Shown: piece by piece, positions 52,401-64,000 of the stretch | Numbering within the stretch: position 1 is the stretch's first letter | Layout of the letters: every line of letters begins with the position of its first letter | Origin: Lanius collurio | Lineage: Eukaryota > Chordata > Aves > Passeriformes > Laniidae | NCBI GenBank assembly: GCA_020086605.1 | Contig: JACBWW010000017.1 | Coordinates: forward strand, 20,055,806-20,119,805 | Length of the DNA: 64,000 nucleotides | Direction: 5' to 3' | Translations under genes and position numbers: made by a program | The notes under the pieces: model-generated | What the model was told of the DNA's origin: nothing | Database searches by the model: none | Seen by the model: only the letters and a program-made list of their open reading frames with translations

Positions 52401-55362
52401 CTAAAGCCAAAGAGCACAAATCAGAAGAAAAAAAAGCCTAAAGAAAAACAAAAGGCTAAATTGGCTAAAGTTGACAATACTAAACATGCACAAAGTAAAT
52501 AAGCAGCGCATATGTTAGTAAAAAAGAGATGTTAATAAGAAAAGAAAATTAATTATTTTTGATTCTTTGAATCGCATGGATCTAATGTATTCAGGGAGTA
52601 CTATTACTTTGGGCATCTACAGACCTTTTAATGTAACATGCTGTATATCCATGTATTAAACAGAAAGCAATTAGCAGACAAAGGAGTAAACCACAGTAAA
52701 ACATTGCATGGTTCACTATAATGCCCATTTGTTTACATTTGGGTTTATTATTATGTATCATTTCTTACATAAAACGTTCTTGTCTCTATAAATGACATTA
52801 TAAAAAGGAAATCCTTGGTAAGAGAATGAAACCAACACCACTGGAAAATAGGGTGCAAACTTCTACCAGTCTGTTTATTGCTATGACAGCATGGTCAGTT
52901 GACATGACAACACAAGCTTTGAGCAGTACCGTACGAAATTTTTTTGATCTGTCAGTAGAAGAAAGCAGCTCTGTAGTCAGAGTACTAGTGTGCAGAGTGA
53001 ACTTGTCCTAGATCTTCACCTTGCATGATCCACCAGCCCTGAATTACCAGAGAACTTATGCTGCACTTAACTTGCAGCATGCAAAGCACCTGGGTGATTT
53101 TTAAGGGTTTACATCACCTAAAGCTTTATCTGCCTTATCTGCCTGTTATCTTTCCTCTTTCTTATACTCAGCCAGTCATTACCTGGATAGAGGAATGCAA
53201 ACCCCTGTAATTTCAACCCATATCTGGTTTTTAGCCATGCAGTGAGAACTCTACAACATGGGGCCCAACATGCATGGTCCCCTTTTGCATTTAAGCATTC
53301 TTGTCTGCACCACAATCTTTCCTTCCTAACTTTTTAGTTACCCTTAGTACTCAATTCCTGAATAAGGACATCCATCTCTGAAAACTATGGTCATGATGTA
53401 TTCTGAGGCATTCATCACAGCATTTGTTTGTCCCTAAATTCTGAAATGAACAAAACTGTGAACTGTTGCCTTCCCAGTCTTAACCTGGGGGACTAGAATG
53501 CAATAGATATGAATAGTTCTTGTTATCGTAAAAATGGAAACAGCAATTTCACACCAGATATTTAAACTGCATGAAAACTTTTAAAAAATGTCTACATCTG
53601 TTGAAAAAATCTGTTTATGGATTCACTAGAACTGAAAGTTCACTCAAAATGAATTCACTCAAAATTTCCTGAAAATGGATCAGACCTATCTGCCCACTTT
53701 CAACACAAATGGTTAGGTGGTGAATGCAGTTGCCACATTCAGCAATAAGTCAAGCGAGAATCCAAACTGTGTCTTACACTTTGTGTGTTGATTTCCACAA
53801 ACTTGTCCTGCATGAGGTTATAAGACATAAAAACAGAAATGCAGTTCACAGGGCTTTTTGTATACACGTGGTAAGGGAAGTGACTTCGATCAGGCTTTGA
53901 TGACAGATGTATTCCCAATAATACTCCTGCATGCCATGATGCCAGCAGCACCATGAACTTCAGACAAAGGGAATTCCTCCATTCACTTCAGCAAAACCTG
54001 GAAATGAGCACAGAGAACTCAAGCAACCTTCCAGTGGCACTGTACTGTGTCCTGTCACCATTACTCAGCATGCTATGAATGACATCCCATCTGCCCCAAA
54101 GTAAACAGCCCTCAGCTGATTTCCAAAAATCAAAAGACAAAGGCAATTGCTCACATGGGTAAGAAAAACAAACAAGATCTGGCCAGGTTTTGTGAGGCAG
54201 CTAGATGTAAAAACATAAACATTGCCCTCTACTTTGTAAGTTGCATTGCTAAAGAAAAACTGAGTGGCAGAGTAACAGATAACTTTAAGAGAAAAAGGAA
54301 AGCATGAGGGGGTATTTATTCTAAAACCAAAGTATCCAAACCATGGGACTACAAAGTACTTAAATTCAGCAGAAGACAGATTTAAGGCTTACAAGAAAAC
54401 CATCAACATCACTGAACCTAGAAGTCTTTGGCTCCCCATCATCAGACAGGTCAATCGCCATCCATCTATACCACAGCCTCGCACAGCTTGTGAAGCAATG
54501 GGTTCTCCTCGCGGCTTCCATGGAATTCCTCCTGTAATGGAGCTACTCAGTGATTAGTGGCTAGTTTGAATGGATCCTGTAGGTCTACATTTATCCAGGG
54601 GAAAGAAGTAAGAAGAAGTAAGTTGATTGAATCACTCTGGGGAGGGTACTGTCTCTCCCTGCCTGCTATGGAAGATGTCTAGGTGACTTAGACAAGATAT
54701 TTAAATTTAACTGAATTTAGAAGAGATAACTCTCTCCCAGAAAGACTATAACTGAGCATTTTTATTTGGTGGGATCGCAGGTTCTGTTCAGTTCATTTCT
54801 GAAGTTATTTTAAAATATTTCTTCCATGTAGAAGTTAAAACAAAATGAGAGAGAAGTCAAAAAAAAAAAAATATACTAAAGACACTTCTGCCCTATTCAC
54901 TCAACCCTCAAAGACCAGGATCAATCCTAAACAGCTCAGCATACAAGAGCCTTTACCTAGGCCTCATGAAGTCAGTACATGTATTTAACTGGCTTTGGCT
55001 CAGATCCAGAATTTCCTTTAATTTGAAAGGGAATTTCACCTGTGACAAACTTGCAGAATTGAGTTTAATATTTGCATTCTGAAGAACAGAAACAAACGGG
55101 ACTAATAAGTCTTCAATAGAAATTTACAAGATTCTTCTGCCTTAATAAATTTACCTGAGGGCAATTGCTCTTAAACACTCAATACATAAAATGGGATCCT
55201 TTGTTCCATTAGCATGCAAATTCCTTACATGTTTCATCACAACTACATCCTGTAAGTGTTTTAAGAGGTGAACATCATAGTGCTCTTTTCCCCATTCATG
55301 GCCATTCACATGTGGCCATGCAAGCTCCTTGCCTGTCTTGTCATTTCCTCTATCAAGATGTC

Positions 55363-55378
55363 TTTTTTTTTTTTTTTT
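55363..55378 (+). repeat. T16 homopolymer
   Basis: Sixteen T followed by aattaattcac; simple sequence in intron 2. Confidence 0.9.
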
Positions 55379-55974
55379 AATTAATTCACAGCAAAGTAAT
55401 TAAAAAAAATCTATTTTTATAAGATTCTCAGGTGCTTTCATCCTCCAGTTCTTAAGGTAGATGCCTGATACACATTTCCTCCTTTTCCAGCCAGTCTACA
55501 TAGCACAGTGAGCCAACCATTTAAAGATTAATGCACATGGAGTGAAGTATTCTACTCTTTAAGTATTTCCTTTAAACTCTTGCACACATATGTAAAAGAA
55601 AACAAAGATTATTTGCAGAGTTTGGCAACGAAAATGAGGTGTTAGCAGCATTTTGAGCTGGCAATAAATTTTATTCGACCGTTTTATTACTACAGGGCAA
55701 AGGGAACTGTTTCTTTTGGGGCATCTTTCAGAAGCATGAGATGAGGGTTTACATTTTAATGTATGGATATTTTTGATAGAAATTCAGAGTTTTGTAAATT
55801 ACAGTTTATGTCAGATGTAACTACACGTCAAAACTGCATTTTGATTGTTTTGCATACATCACCTTTCACATTTCTGAAAGAAATGAGCAAACTCTAACAA
55901 ATCTCGCAAAACAAGGTCTAGTTCCTGGAGCGCTAAAACATTTTTACATGTAGGCAAATGAAAACAAGGTCTAT

Positions 55975-56190
55975 CTACCCAGGCAGTGCCAGCAAAGCTG
56001 TGTGTGATGCCCATGTAGGCCCAGGTTGAGCTGAGGGAGGCCTGGGCACAGTGGAGCCCCATGGCTGAGGCTCCGGGGGCTAACATGGCTGTGTGGCCAC
56101 CAGCCAGCTCATGGCACCAGCGGAGTCGGGAGTCATCTGCCTGGGAGTGAGGAAGGGCTGGCTCCCATCTGCCCGCAGATGCTGCACGAA
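55975..56190. other. GC-rich inlier in intron 2, unidentified
   Basis: About 215 bp is GC-rich (gaggcctgggcacagtgg, aggctccgggggctaacatg, caccagcggagtcgggagtc) between AT-rich flanks. No known repeat, exon or RNA was recognised. Abrupt edges suggest an old insertion or retained regulatory DNA. Confidence 0.4.
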
Positions 56191-59100
56191 CTTACAAAAT
56201 AGCAGACACGGATTACTTATGATCACAGAGACATCAGTGAGAGCCTTAATTAGCCAGGAGTTATCGCTTCATGTCTGTTCCGCTCTTACACTCTCCCCTA
56301 TGCCAGGATCTACCTTTCTCACTTCAGGGAAATACTGGGTGAGACAGAAATTGTTCTTACCCTTTCTAAGCCACATAGGAATTGTTTTATTAATGTAATT
56401 TCAAGAAAGAGTCAAGAGACAATGAGGGCAGAAGAAGTTGCTCCTCATTATTTTCTCTATTCCATCCCTAAACTCTACAACCACCCTGTTAACTTCTGTT
56501 GGAAGAAAAAGCACAAAAATACCACAGCTGATGGTCTTGAGCCTTTGCAGAGTTGACTAGACAGGCACACTCGATACAGGGCCCACAGTCTACAGAAGCC
56601 TCTTCTGTGGTCAGCTTGCCTACTCCAGTGACATACTACTTTTTTCCCCCTAATTTTCACCTTTTTCCTATCTAACAGAAACAATTACTCCTTTTACTTC
56701 TACTTTAGTGCTTCTGTTTATCTTCAGTTTAAAAAAGCAGCCAAGGAAAAGACAAATTGTCACAAATACGAAAAGTATGTAATCGTGCTGGACATCATTA
56801 GAAATGTACAATTTTTTAAATGAATCTTCAGGCTAACTGCAGCACAGGTATTTAATTAAGATGTCACTGAAATACCAATTATATCAATTGCTATACCATG
56901 TAACTTCTGAACTTCTGTATGAATGAACAGTTACCAGTGATACTGGCCTACAAAGATAATTATTTTTCATTGACATGTCTAGCATGGAATAGAAGGAGAC
57001 AGGAAATAAAATAAGATTCCAAACTCAAGGACTAATGAAATTGAGTAGATACAGGGAAAACATTAAGGAAGTGTATGACCTTAGACAGTAGAGATATGGC
57101 TCTATTAATTGCATGGAGAAAAAAAGACATCATGAAACTGTCAAGATCAGTTAACGGATTTAGGAACAAATGTCACAAATTACAATATAATCTAGGTATT
57201 TAGGATAATCAGTACATTCGGGAATCACTTGTTGTCCAAAGTCGCGATGATTCTCAATGACTTCTCAGTGGTTTCCAATTAGTACCCCAAAGCCTAAATC
57301 ACAACATAGGAGTGGAGCGGAAGAAAAAACTGAGATTAGTTGCCTGCATTAATAAGCACTCACACAACAGACATTTACATTGAGGATGTGTAGATACTGC
57401 AGGCCACAAGATGCTTCCCACTCTTCCACAGCAAATGCAGAGCTAGGAAAGCAGCAGCCCTGGAACTTTTCCTTATGGTGCACTTCAGTTTGAGAGCCTC
57501 ACCGTCACCCCAGGTCCCTGAAGCAGTAGGATATTCGTGAAATAAAATTCCTAAGTTATTCCAGGAAGCTGACCTCTACCATTTTACACAGGATATTAAA
57601 TAGACCCCATCTGTCTCCACTTACAAGTGACTTAGTTCACATGTTTTATAAAGGTCCATTCAGCTGCTTTCTAAGTTACTGCAGGACTGAAGTGACTTTC
57701 TGTGAAGAAAGAAAACTATCCTAAATTTCCCTTTTTCCCTGATTTCCCTTACCTGCTTTTCATGCAGACATATCTTGGTTTTCAGACATCACTACTGGCA
57801 TCTATATGTTCTAATATAAAAATCTGTGTCTCAATTATGAAAATATTTGACTGACAAATAGCTGTCTCAAGTCCACTGGAAAAAACATACACAGTAGAGC
57901 TTTATTTTTTGCTAAATCCAGGAAGATATAGTAGTCTTCATTTCCATGGATGCCTCTGTATGCAAGCACTTACGGTGTACGACTACTCATCTAAACACAG
58001 TACAGTTCACACAATTTCACCCCAGAAGGCAGAGACGTGATATGGATTTAGATCTTCCAAAGCACAAGAACACTTTTTCAGGCTTGTGAAAATAACCATG
58101 ATCAATATATTAGAAAATATTGGACATGATAATCCATGTTCATTCAGAAAATTGTAGTTGAATTATTTCAAGAACTCATCACGCTTTTCAAAAAAAGCCT
58201 CCATTTAAAAGCTCACAAGTGATATTGCAATATTTTTGTATAAAGGATGTGCTCTGGGATGACTGAGTTCCCAAACCGAGCGACTAATGCTGATAAGGGA
58301 TGGCAATTTCATGTTTGAAAGAAGAAAGATTAAAATGATCTTGAATTTTGAAAGATTTGAAAACTTTAAAAAGTCAATATTGAAAGGAGATACACAATCC
58401 CATCATCTAAATATTTTCTAAAGCCTTCAAAAATATATATTCGTACTGCAAACACGTGGAGAAAAAAGCCATCTATTAAAAAAACTACTTCTCCTGGTTT
58501 TAAACATTGATATTCCCTGTTCCATTGCCTGCTGCTCTGGTGAGGTTAAGGCAATAGATGTCAAAAGATGCCTGGGCTCCTTGCCACTGACATTAGGATT
58601 CATAATTTTTATTTACTCTTTCCAGAACACATAAAATAATATGCACTATTTTATTATACTTAAGAGTGAGATGGCATTTCAGTTCCCTGTTCCAATTTTC
58701 AATGTTGTGCAACTTTTTAAAAACCATTAGCTCTTGGGAAGGGTTTTTTTTCCTGACTTACCCTCATCTCCTTTCCATTTTTTTAAACCTAAAAAAAGAA
58801 AACTGTTCACACATTTTTAAAGCACAGGCAAGAAACTAACTGCAGTCCTCTATGTCTAACAATCCTAATCCATGTTACAAAATAATAATTCTCAACTTAA
58901 ATGTAAAATCTTGACATTTTCATTGTTTCCCTTTTCCACATATGCCCATATACATGTGTAATATGCATATCCAAACAGCTTAACAGAGCAGCTTATTTAC
59001 TTTACTACTACTACTATATTGTCTTAGTAGTTCCACAATAAACAAAACTGTTTTCAAGACTGTTATGTCAAGTCATAAAACAGACATTTAACATAAAAAA

Positions 59101-60080
59101 TCATGGAACAGAATCTTTTAGCAATATTGACTGACTGATTTTCATTTTGAAAGCTATTACTGAGCAGTGTCGGCTGACATGTTTTGAAATTACAGAAAAA
59201 TAAAAATTCCCCCAAAATTATTCCAAAAAATAAAGTATAGCACCTCTGCTTTCCAAAAACGCAGGTCTTGGACAATTCATACTGGAATGTAAGTTAGATA
59301 GCAGAGTTTTGCAACTATTTGCAATTGTACAATCATGCAATTAGCTCAAAATGAAATTGACACAATGAAACTATGTGCAGCATCAGAATTTTTTCAATAA
59401 TGACATAATAAACCCACTAAGTGGAAAATCCTGTATGAGATCAGTAAGGCAGTGTCAAGAGTAATGACAAGAAGAGAAAACCACAACTGAGAAAGATTTG
59501 AAAGGTGCCTTAAACTACTTGTAGACCACATGAGCAGCCATCTCCAACACACATCGTCAGCTACTTTTCCTCTTGTAAAACATTAACAATTTTTGACCAA
59601 AATGGCTTCTGCTGGAGCTTAAAATTGGGTGCAGGGTAAGCAGGCAATGCCAATCCATCCCAGCTACAACCAGCTTCCTTTAGCACTTCAATTCCAAACA
59701 AAAACTAGAAGCAGACTGTCTGAAGTCAGTAAATTTCACAGAAATCCAAGCTCTCCTACAGAAAGTGCATAATTTTTGCCAAGTGATAAAAACAAGTGCC
59801 TTGTACAAGCTCTTACCAATAATCCATGTACCATAGACTTTACCCCATGAAACTCATTTCATCTTTCATCTAAATTCTCATAGTCCAAGTACTCTCTGAT
59901 TTCAATACTAACTTTTTTGTTCCCCCACACCCAAAATACTTTCCTATTTGATTTTGTGACACCTGTGATTTACTGTATGAACTCTCTATTAGCACTTCCA
60001 CTTTCCACCTTCGAACTTTACTGACTAGCATTAATCTCCTTGAGATCAAGCAAGCTACAATTGGGTGGCCATTCTGTATT
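56191..60080. other. Intron 2 DNA without recognisable genes
   Basis: AT-rich sequence with only short chance-length frames; no recognisable feature before the CR1 fragment. Confidence 0.65.
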
Positions 60081-60898
60081 AGAATCATGGAATGGTCTGG
60101 GATGGAAGGGATCTTAAAGGTGATCTACTTCCAATTCCCCTGCTGTGCTCCTTTCACTAGAACAGGTTGCTCAGCTCCATGGCCTTGAACACTTCCACAG
60201 ATGGGGCACCCACAACTTTTCTGGGCAACCTGTTCCAGTTACTTGCCCACCCTCACAGTAAGGAATTCTTTCCTAATACCTAATCTAAACCTACCCTCTT
60301 CCAGTCTGATGCCATTCCCCCTCACTCTGTCACTATAAGCCCTTGTAAAAAATCCCTCTCCCTGTTTCTTGTAGGCTCCCTTCAAGGTACTGGAAGGCCA
60401 CAAGTAGGTCATCCCAAAGCTTTTCCAGGCTGAACAACCACAAATCTCTCAGCTTCTCTCACAGTAGACGTGCTCCATCTCTCTAACCATCTTAGTGGCC
60501 CTGGTATGCCCCTTCTCCAACAGGTCCACGTCCTTCCTGTGCTGGGCACCTAAGAGCTGGATTCAGCATTCCAGGTGGGGTCTCACCAGAGTAGGGCAGA
60601 GGGACAGAATCCCCTTCCTTGCTCTGCCGGCCACACTGCTTTGGATGCAGCCCAGGACACATTTGGCCTTCCGGGCAATGAGTGCTATGGCCAGGTCATG
60701 CCCAGCCTCTCTCCCATCCACCAGCACCTCCAAATCCTCCTCTGCAGGTTGCTCTCAATCCCTTCAACCTCCAGCCTGTGTTGATATTAGGGATTGCCCT
60801 GACCCAGGTGCAGCACCAGCACATGGTCTTGATGAACCTCACCAGACTCCCATGAACAACTTCTCACAATGTCCACCTGGGCTCCCCCTAGGATCAAG
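60081..60898 (-). mobile_element. CR1 LINE, longer 3' fragment
   Basis: The plus strand starts agaatcatggaatggtctgg and follows the reverse complement of the CR1 3' region. Landmarks are ttgaacacttccacagatgg, gtaggctcccttcaaggtac, tccaggtggggtctcaccag, the block from 60632 with ggatgcagcccaggacac, and gattgccctgacccaggtgc. Small deletions near the left end and frameshifts through the reverse-transcriptase part show it is inactive. Its sense strand is minus, like CDK6. About 820 bp remain. The right edge is approximate because similarity fades near 60890. Confidence 0.95.
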
Positions 60899-61632
60899 AT
60901 GAGCATTTCCAGAGAGCAAGTCATTGTTCTCCAGAGTGGGCACTGAGTGTGAGTGGGATGAATTATTTTCATAAAGCACATGCTCACTCTGCACTATGAG
61001 GAGACCCTAAATTACCAGGATGGAATAAACTTTTTATATTCAGATGAATAAACTTACGTGTCTACTCACAATTATCTCGCATCTCTGTTTAATTTTGTTA
61101 TGCATGGCTATGTGTACCTTTTGTGAATCCATCATGATATACTTGAGCACAGCCATAAAAAGGGTGAAGAAAGTCTGTTGTAACCCTTTGAGATCTCCCA
61201 CTCCTTCAGAGAGTTTAAGAAACCAATACTCTTAAGCTGTCCTGCTGTATCTAGTGCCCAGGAAGAGGATATAGATAAAAACAGCAGACAGGATTTCAGG
61301 GAGTGGAGAGAGCATGATATCAAAGAATGTTGCTACAAGTCTCAATTTAAGTACTCACCATTTTAAATCTAAGCCTTTTCATATCATTCCTCTTGACTGC
61401 TGCATTTTTGATTACTTCTTGTTTCTTAATCTCTCTTTTCTAAAGCCTATTGTTACTACGTCAAGTTTGGGAACTATCCCTTTCCCAAAAATGTCAGATT
61501 AAAAGACTGTGTGTCTTGACTATTAGAATTTCTTAAACCAGCTATTGCAAGTTATTTCAGGCTATGGAGACAGTGATCTCATTTTTGTACTCCAGGAAAA
61601 GGTACTTCATTGATTCTATCTCTAGGTTTTGT

Positions 61633-61674
61633 CTTTAAATCTTGTCTACTTCTCTTTAAACTTTGTCTACTATG
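61633..61674. repeat. 21-bp imperfect tandem duplication
   Basis: Two adjacent units share ctttaaa-cttgtctact with a few differences (61633-61653 and 61654-61674). Confidence 0.85.
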
Positions 61675-62865
61675 AACAGTGGTTAAATTGTCCTTGATCA
61701 CTATTTCAGTGATCTTAGTTGACTTTACAGCTTCTTTCAGAATTGTAGGCTCAATATCCCTTCGCTGATGTACAGGACAGCAAAAGATTATTTGCTTTTC
61801 ATGACTTAAGCTTTGCTTCTGCAAAATAGTGTCTCAACTTTGGGTTATTGGAAAAAAAGCAGTCTTTGAACTATATTTTATTACAGACATCCCAATATCC
61901 TATTGCTCTGGGATATTCCAATATACTTTAAATGTCTTCTAAAGAAACTGCTTCACCTGTGTCATTCACCTGTCTGCCATTTATCTGTATCCACAAGTAC
62001 CTTTCATTTCCATCAAATAGATTACCTGACTCTTCTGTGCAATCCTAACTATTCTTGGTCTTGTACTGCCATGATCCTCAGTTCCAGTCTCATTTCTGTT
62101 TGTATTATTTCACTTCAACATAAATATTTGCTTCTGAAATAACTGACATCTCTAAAAGCTGCTCTCATCTGACCAAAGAGAATTTGAAAGTAGTAAAATC
62201 TTCTTGAGTTCTTTAGAGACAACATGAATAATAAGCAACAGAGAATTAGGAAATGCCAGGTAATACTTTCTTGTTTTAAATGATGCTACATACATAAAAG
62301 CAGTATGATGATTGGGATTTTATGCGATGAAGAGATACAGGTGCTCAGTTTTGCAGAAGTATTAACTTGTCTGGGCCCTTCCTTAAGTTTGATGAAACAT
62401 ATCATTCTAATTTGCAGACTATAGTAATTGATTCCAAGCTGTCTAGATATGGATATTACTGCTTTGATCAAAACTTGTTGCTCAGCATTTTATAAAAAGC
62501 AGAGATAAACAGTGAGGCAACAAATTGATTAGAGATGTCTGTGAGGAAACCACAAAGATCAGTGGGTAGGCCTATCTCCATTAACAATCTAGAAGGTTAT
62601 CTAAGGATAAACAACACACTAATTAAAGTGCAGATGTTGCTTAATCTCTATGTCATAAAGTTCACAAAGTATGCTGATAGATAAAGTCGGCAAAATGAGA
62701 TTCACTTTATAATCTACTTCCTAGCAGAGAAAAGTAAAACAGGTCATTGACCTTCACTGTCCCAAAGGAACCTGGCAACCAGTAATAAGGGTTCCAGTGC
62801 TGTGTTAGTGAGTAACATTAGACATAAACTTCAATACTGTACAGCAATCTCTAACTGCAGCTCTG

Positions 62866-62895
62866 GAAGCACTTGCACTAGAAGCATTTGCACTT
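62866..62895. repeat. 15-bp tandem duplication
   Basis: gaagcacttgcacta is followed by gaagcatttgcactt and then a third partial gaag. Confidence 0.85.
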
Positions 62896-64000
62896 GAAGA
62901 AAGGACATGTACTCTGCACTGAAATGACTGTATCTGTGACACAACCTGGAGCTCCAGAGATAACACAGCATTGTACAAAATGCTTGGGTGACAACACAGA
63001 AGCCCACATTGAGCATTTCAGAAGATACATACTGAGTTGAGAGGAATTATTTGTGGTGCTAAATGGGAGTGTAGTTAGGAGTGAAACAGGTCAACAGAAA
63101 TGCAAAATCTACTGCAGTGAAAAACCTAATGAACAAACTATTTTATACTCCAGTTTGGTGAACTCAACAGTTGGAGCATCTGAACTCTAAATGGTGAAGT
63201 CTCAAACACACATGGTCGATGGGACACCTATGCATAGTCTGCCTGTGCTAATGCATTTTTGTTCATCTTAACATCAGGATCTTATGATTTTAACAACCAA
63301 AGCTGTTTGAATCAGTGTGGCTCTTTCAATTCACCAGTGGAAACTCAAGCCCTAAATTTCCAACTGGATTCTTGGATTAGCTGGAAGATTTGTATGCAAT
63401 TCTGCTGTTAGCAACAAGTGCTAGGCTGCTGACACAGATGAACAGTTAACTATGCATATTGCTTTTCAGAACATAATGCAAGAAGAAACAGAAACTCTTC
63501 CTTCAGTTGTAATCCCCTGGTTAAAATACTGTATAAATGATGATGCACTACCTCAAAGTCAGGGCACTTAAAGATCAGAACTGTATTTTCTAGCGAACAC
63601 CAGCTGACTATAGTTCACTGAAGGTCTGTCATTTATTATGAGACGTATTTATATTCTTGACAGCCATGAGAGTTTCTCTACGAAAATTATGCGATCATCA
63701 GTGAGGGAAACTAAAAAGCAAAAATCATATGGAATACACAGTACTGTGAATCTTAGGTATCTAATTGGATCTTTAATATGCAATGTAAAAAAACACCCCA
63801 ACGTATTTATATGATAAGGAAAGGGGTAGGAAATCAAAACTCCGTGCAAGAAGGTGGGAATCTTACTGAGACATACTAAAAGGAATGCAATTTTAACTTA
63901 GATATAATGTATCTATGAGAATCCCGCCATATTTCTATGTTGGATTTTATTATAACTTTATTCAAAATACTGTTGCTAGGTATGTTTTAAATCTGTTGTA

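Larger units (their letters stand above)
44251..55974. other. Intron 2 DNA without recognisable genes
   Basis: AT-rich, with A12-A16 runs (44577-44588, 46423-46438, 54859-54871) and a small agcttcca repeat cluster near 51020-51055. No coding exon, CpG island or recognised transposon. Confidence 0.65.
44224..64000 (-). other. CDK6: CDK6 intron 2 (partial; runs off the right end)
   Basis: This is sequence upstream of exon 3 in the gene. The first coding exon (expected to encode IGEGAYGKVFKARDL) and a CpG-rich promoter were not seen, so this intron is at least 19.8 kb. Its main recognisable content is the CR1 fragment at 60081-60898 and a GC-rich stretch near 55975-56190. Confidence 0.9.
60899..64000. 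other. Intron 2 DNA without recognisable genes
   Basis: AT-rich to the end of the window, with two short tandem duplications (61633-61674, 62866-62895). The first coding exon of CDK6 is not here. Confidence 0.65.

Noticed and set aside
60495..60902. 135-codon plus-strand frame
   Set aside because: It is antisense to the CR1 fragment.
1..64000. An undescribed multi-gene system, CRISPR array, tRNA/rRNA genes or viral genome
   Set aside because: None was seen; the window is intronic DNA of one conserved gene with old repeats.

Overview
The window is vertebrate nuclear DNA, most probably from a bird. It is AT-rich and has almost no long open frames. It carries two CR1-type LINE fragments and one LTR whose layout matches an endogenous-retrovirus LTR common in bird genomes. 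The only gene that can be read is on the minus strand: two exons of CDK6, the cyclin D-dependent kinase of the G1 phase. The species cannot be named from the sequence.

Layout, left to right on the plus strand, which runs 3' to 5' along the gene: 1-17770 is part of the intron after exon 4; 17771-17938 is exon 4 (56 codons with [11 protein letters not shown] and the start of the activation segment); 17939-44087 is the complete 26,149-bp intron 3; 44088-44223 is exon 3 (136 bp, with the hinge segment FEHVDQDL); 44224-64000 is part of the intron before exon 3. Both exon lengths, the splice phases and all four splice dinucleotides fit CDK6. The first coding exon and exon 5 onward were not found, so the gene continues past both ends.

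The introns hold a 400-N gap inside a purine pentamer repeat (10545-11104), a degraded LTR (about 22140-22900, antisense to the gene), a GC-rich LTR-like piece (about 26974-27195), an (AC)n tract followed by a near-perfect inverted repeat (35637-35729), CR1 fragments at 43379-43850 and 60081-60898 (both sense to CDK6), and several short palindromes and tandem duplications. The item most worth following is a gap-free 36-bp imperfect hairpin with an 11-nt loop at 37863-37945 in intron 3. It has the size of a microRNA precursor or of a small palindromic repeat. Second is an unrecognised 83-codon frame at 3206-3457 with gene-like composition. I saw no tRNA, rRNA, CRISPR array, second gene or unknown multi-gene system.
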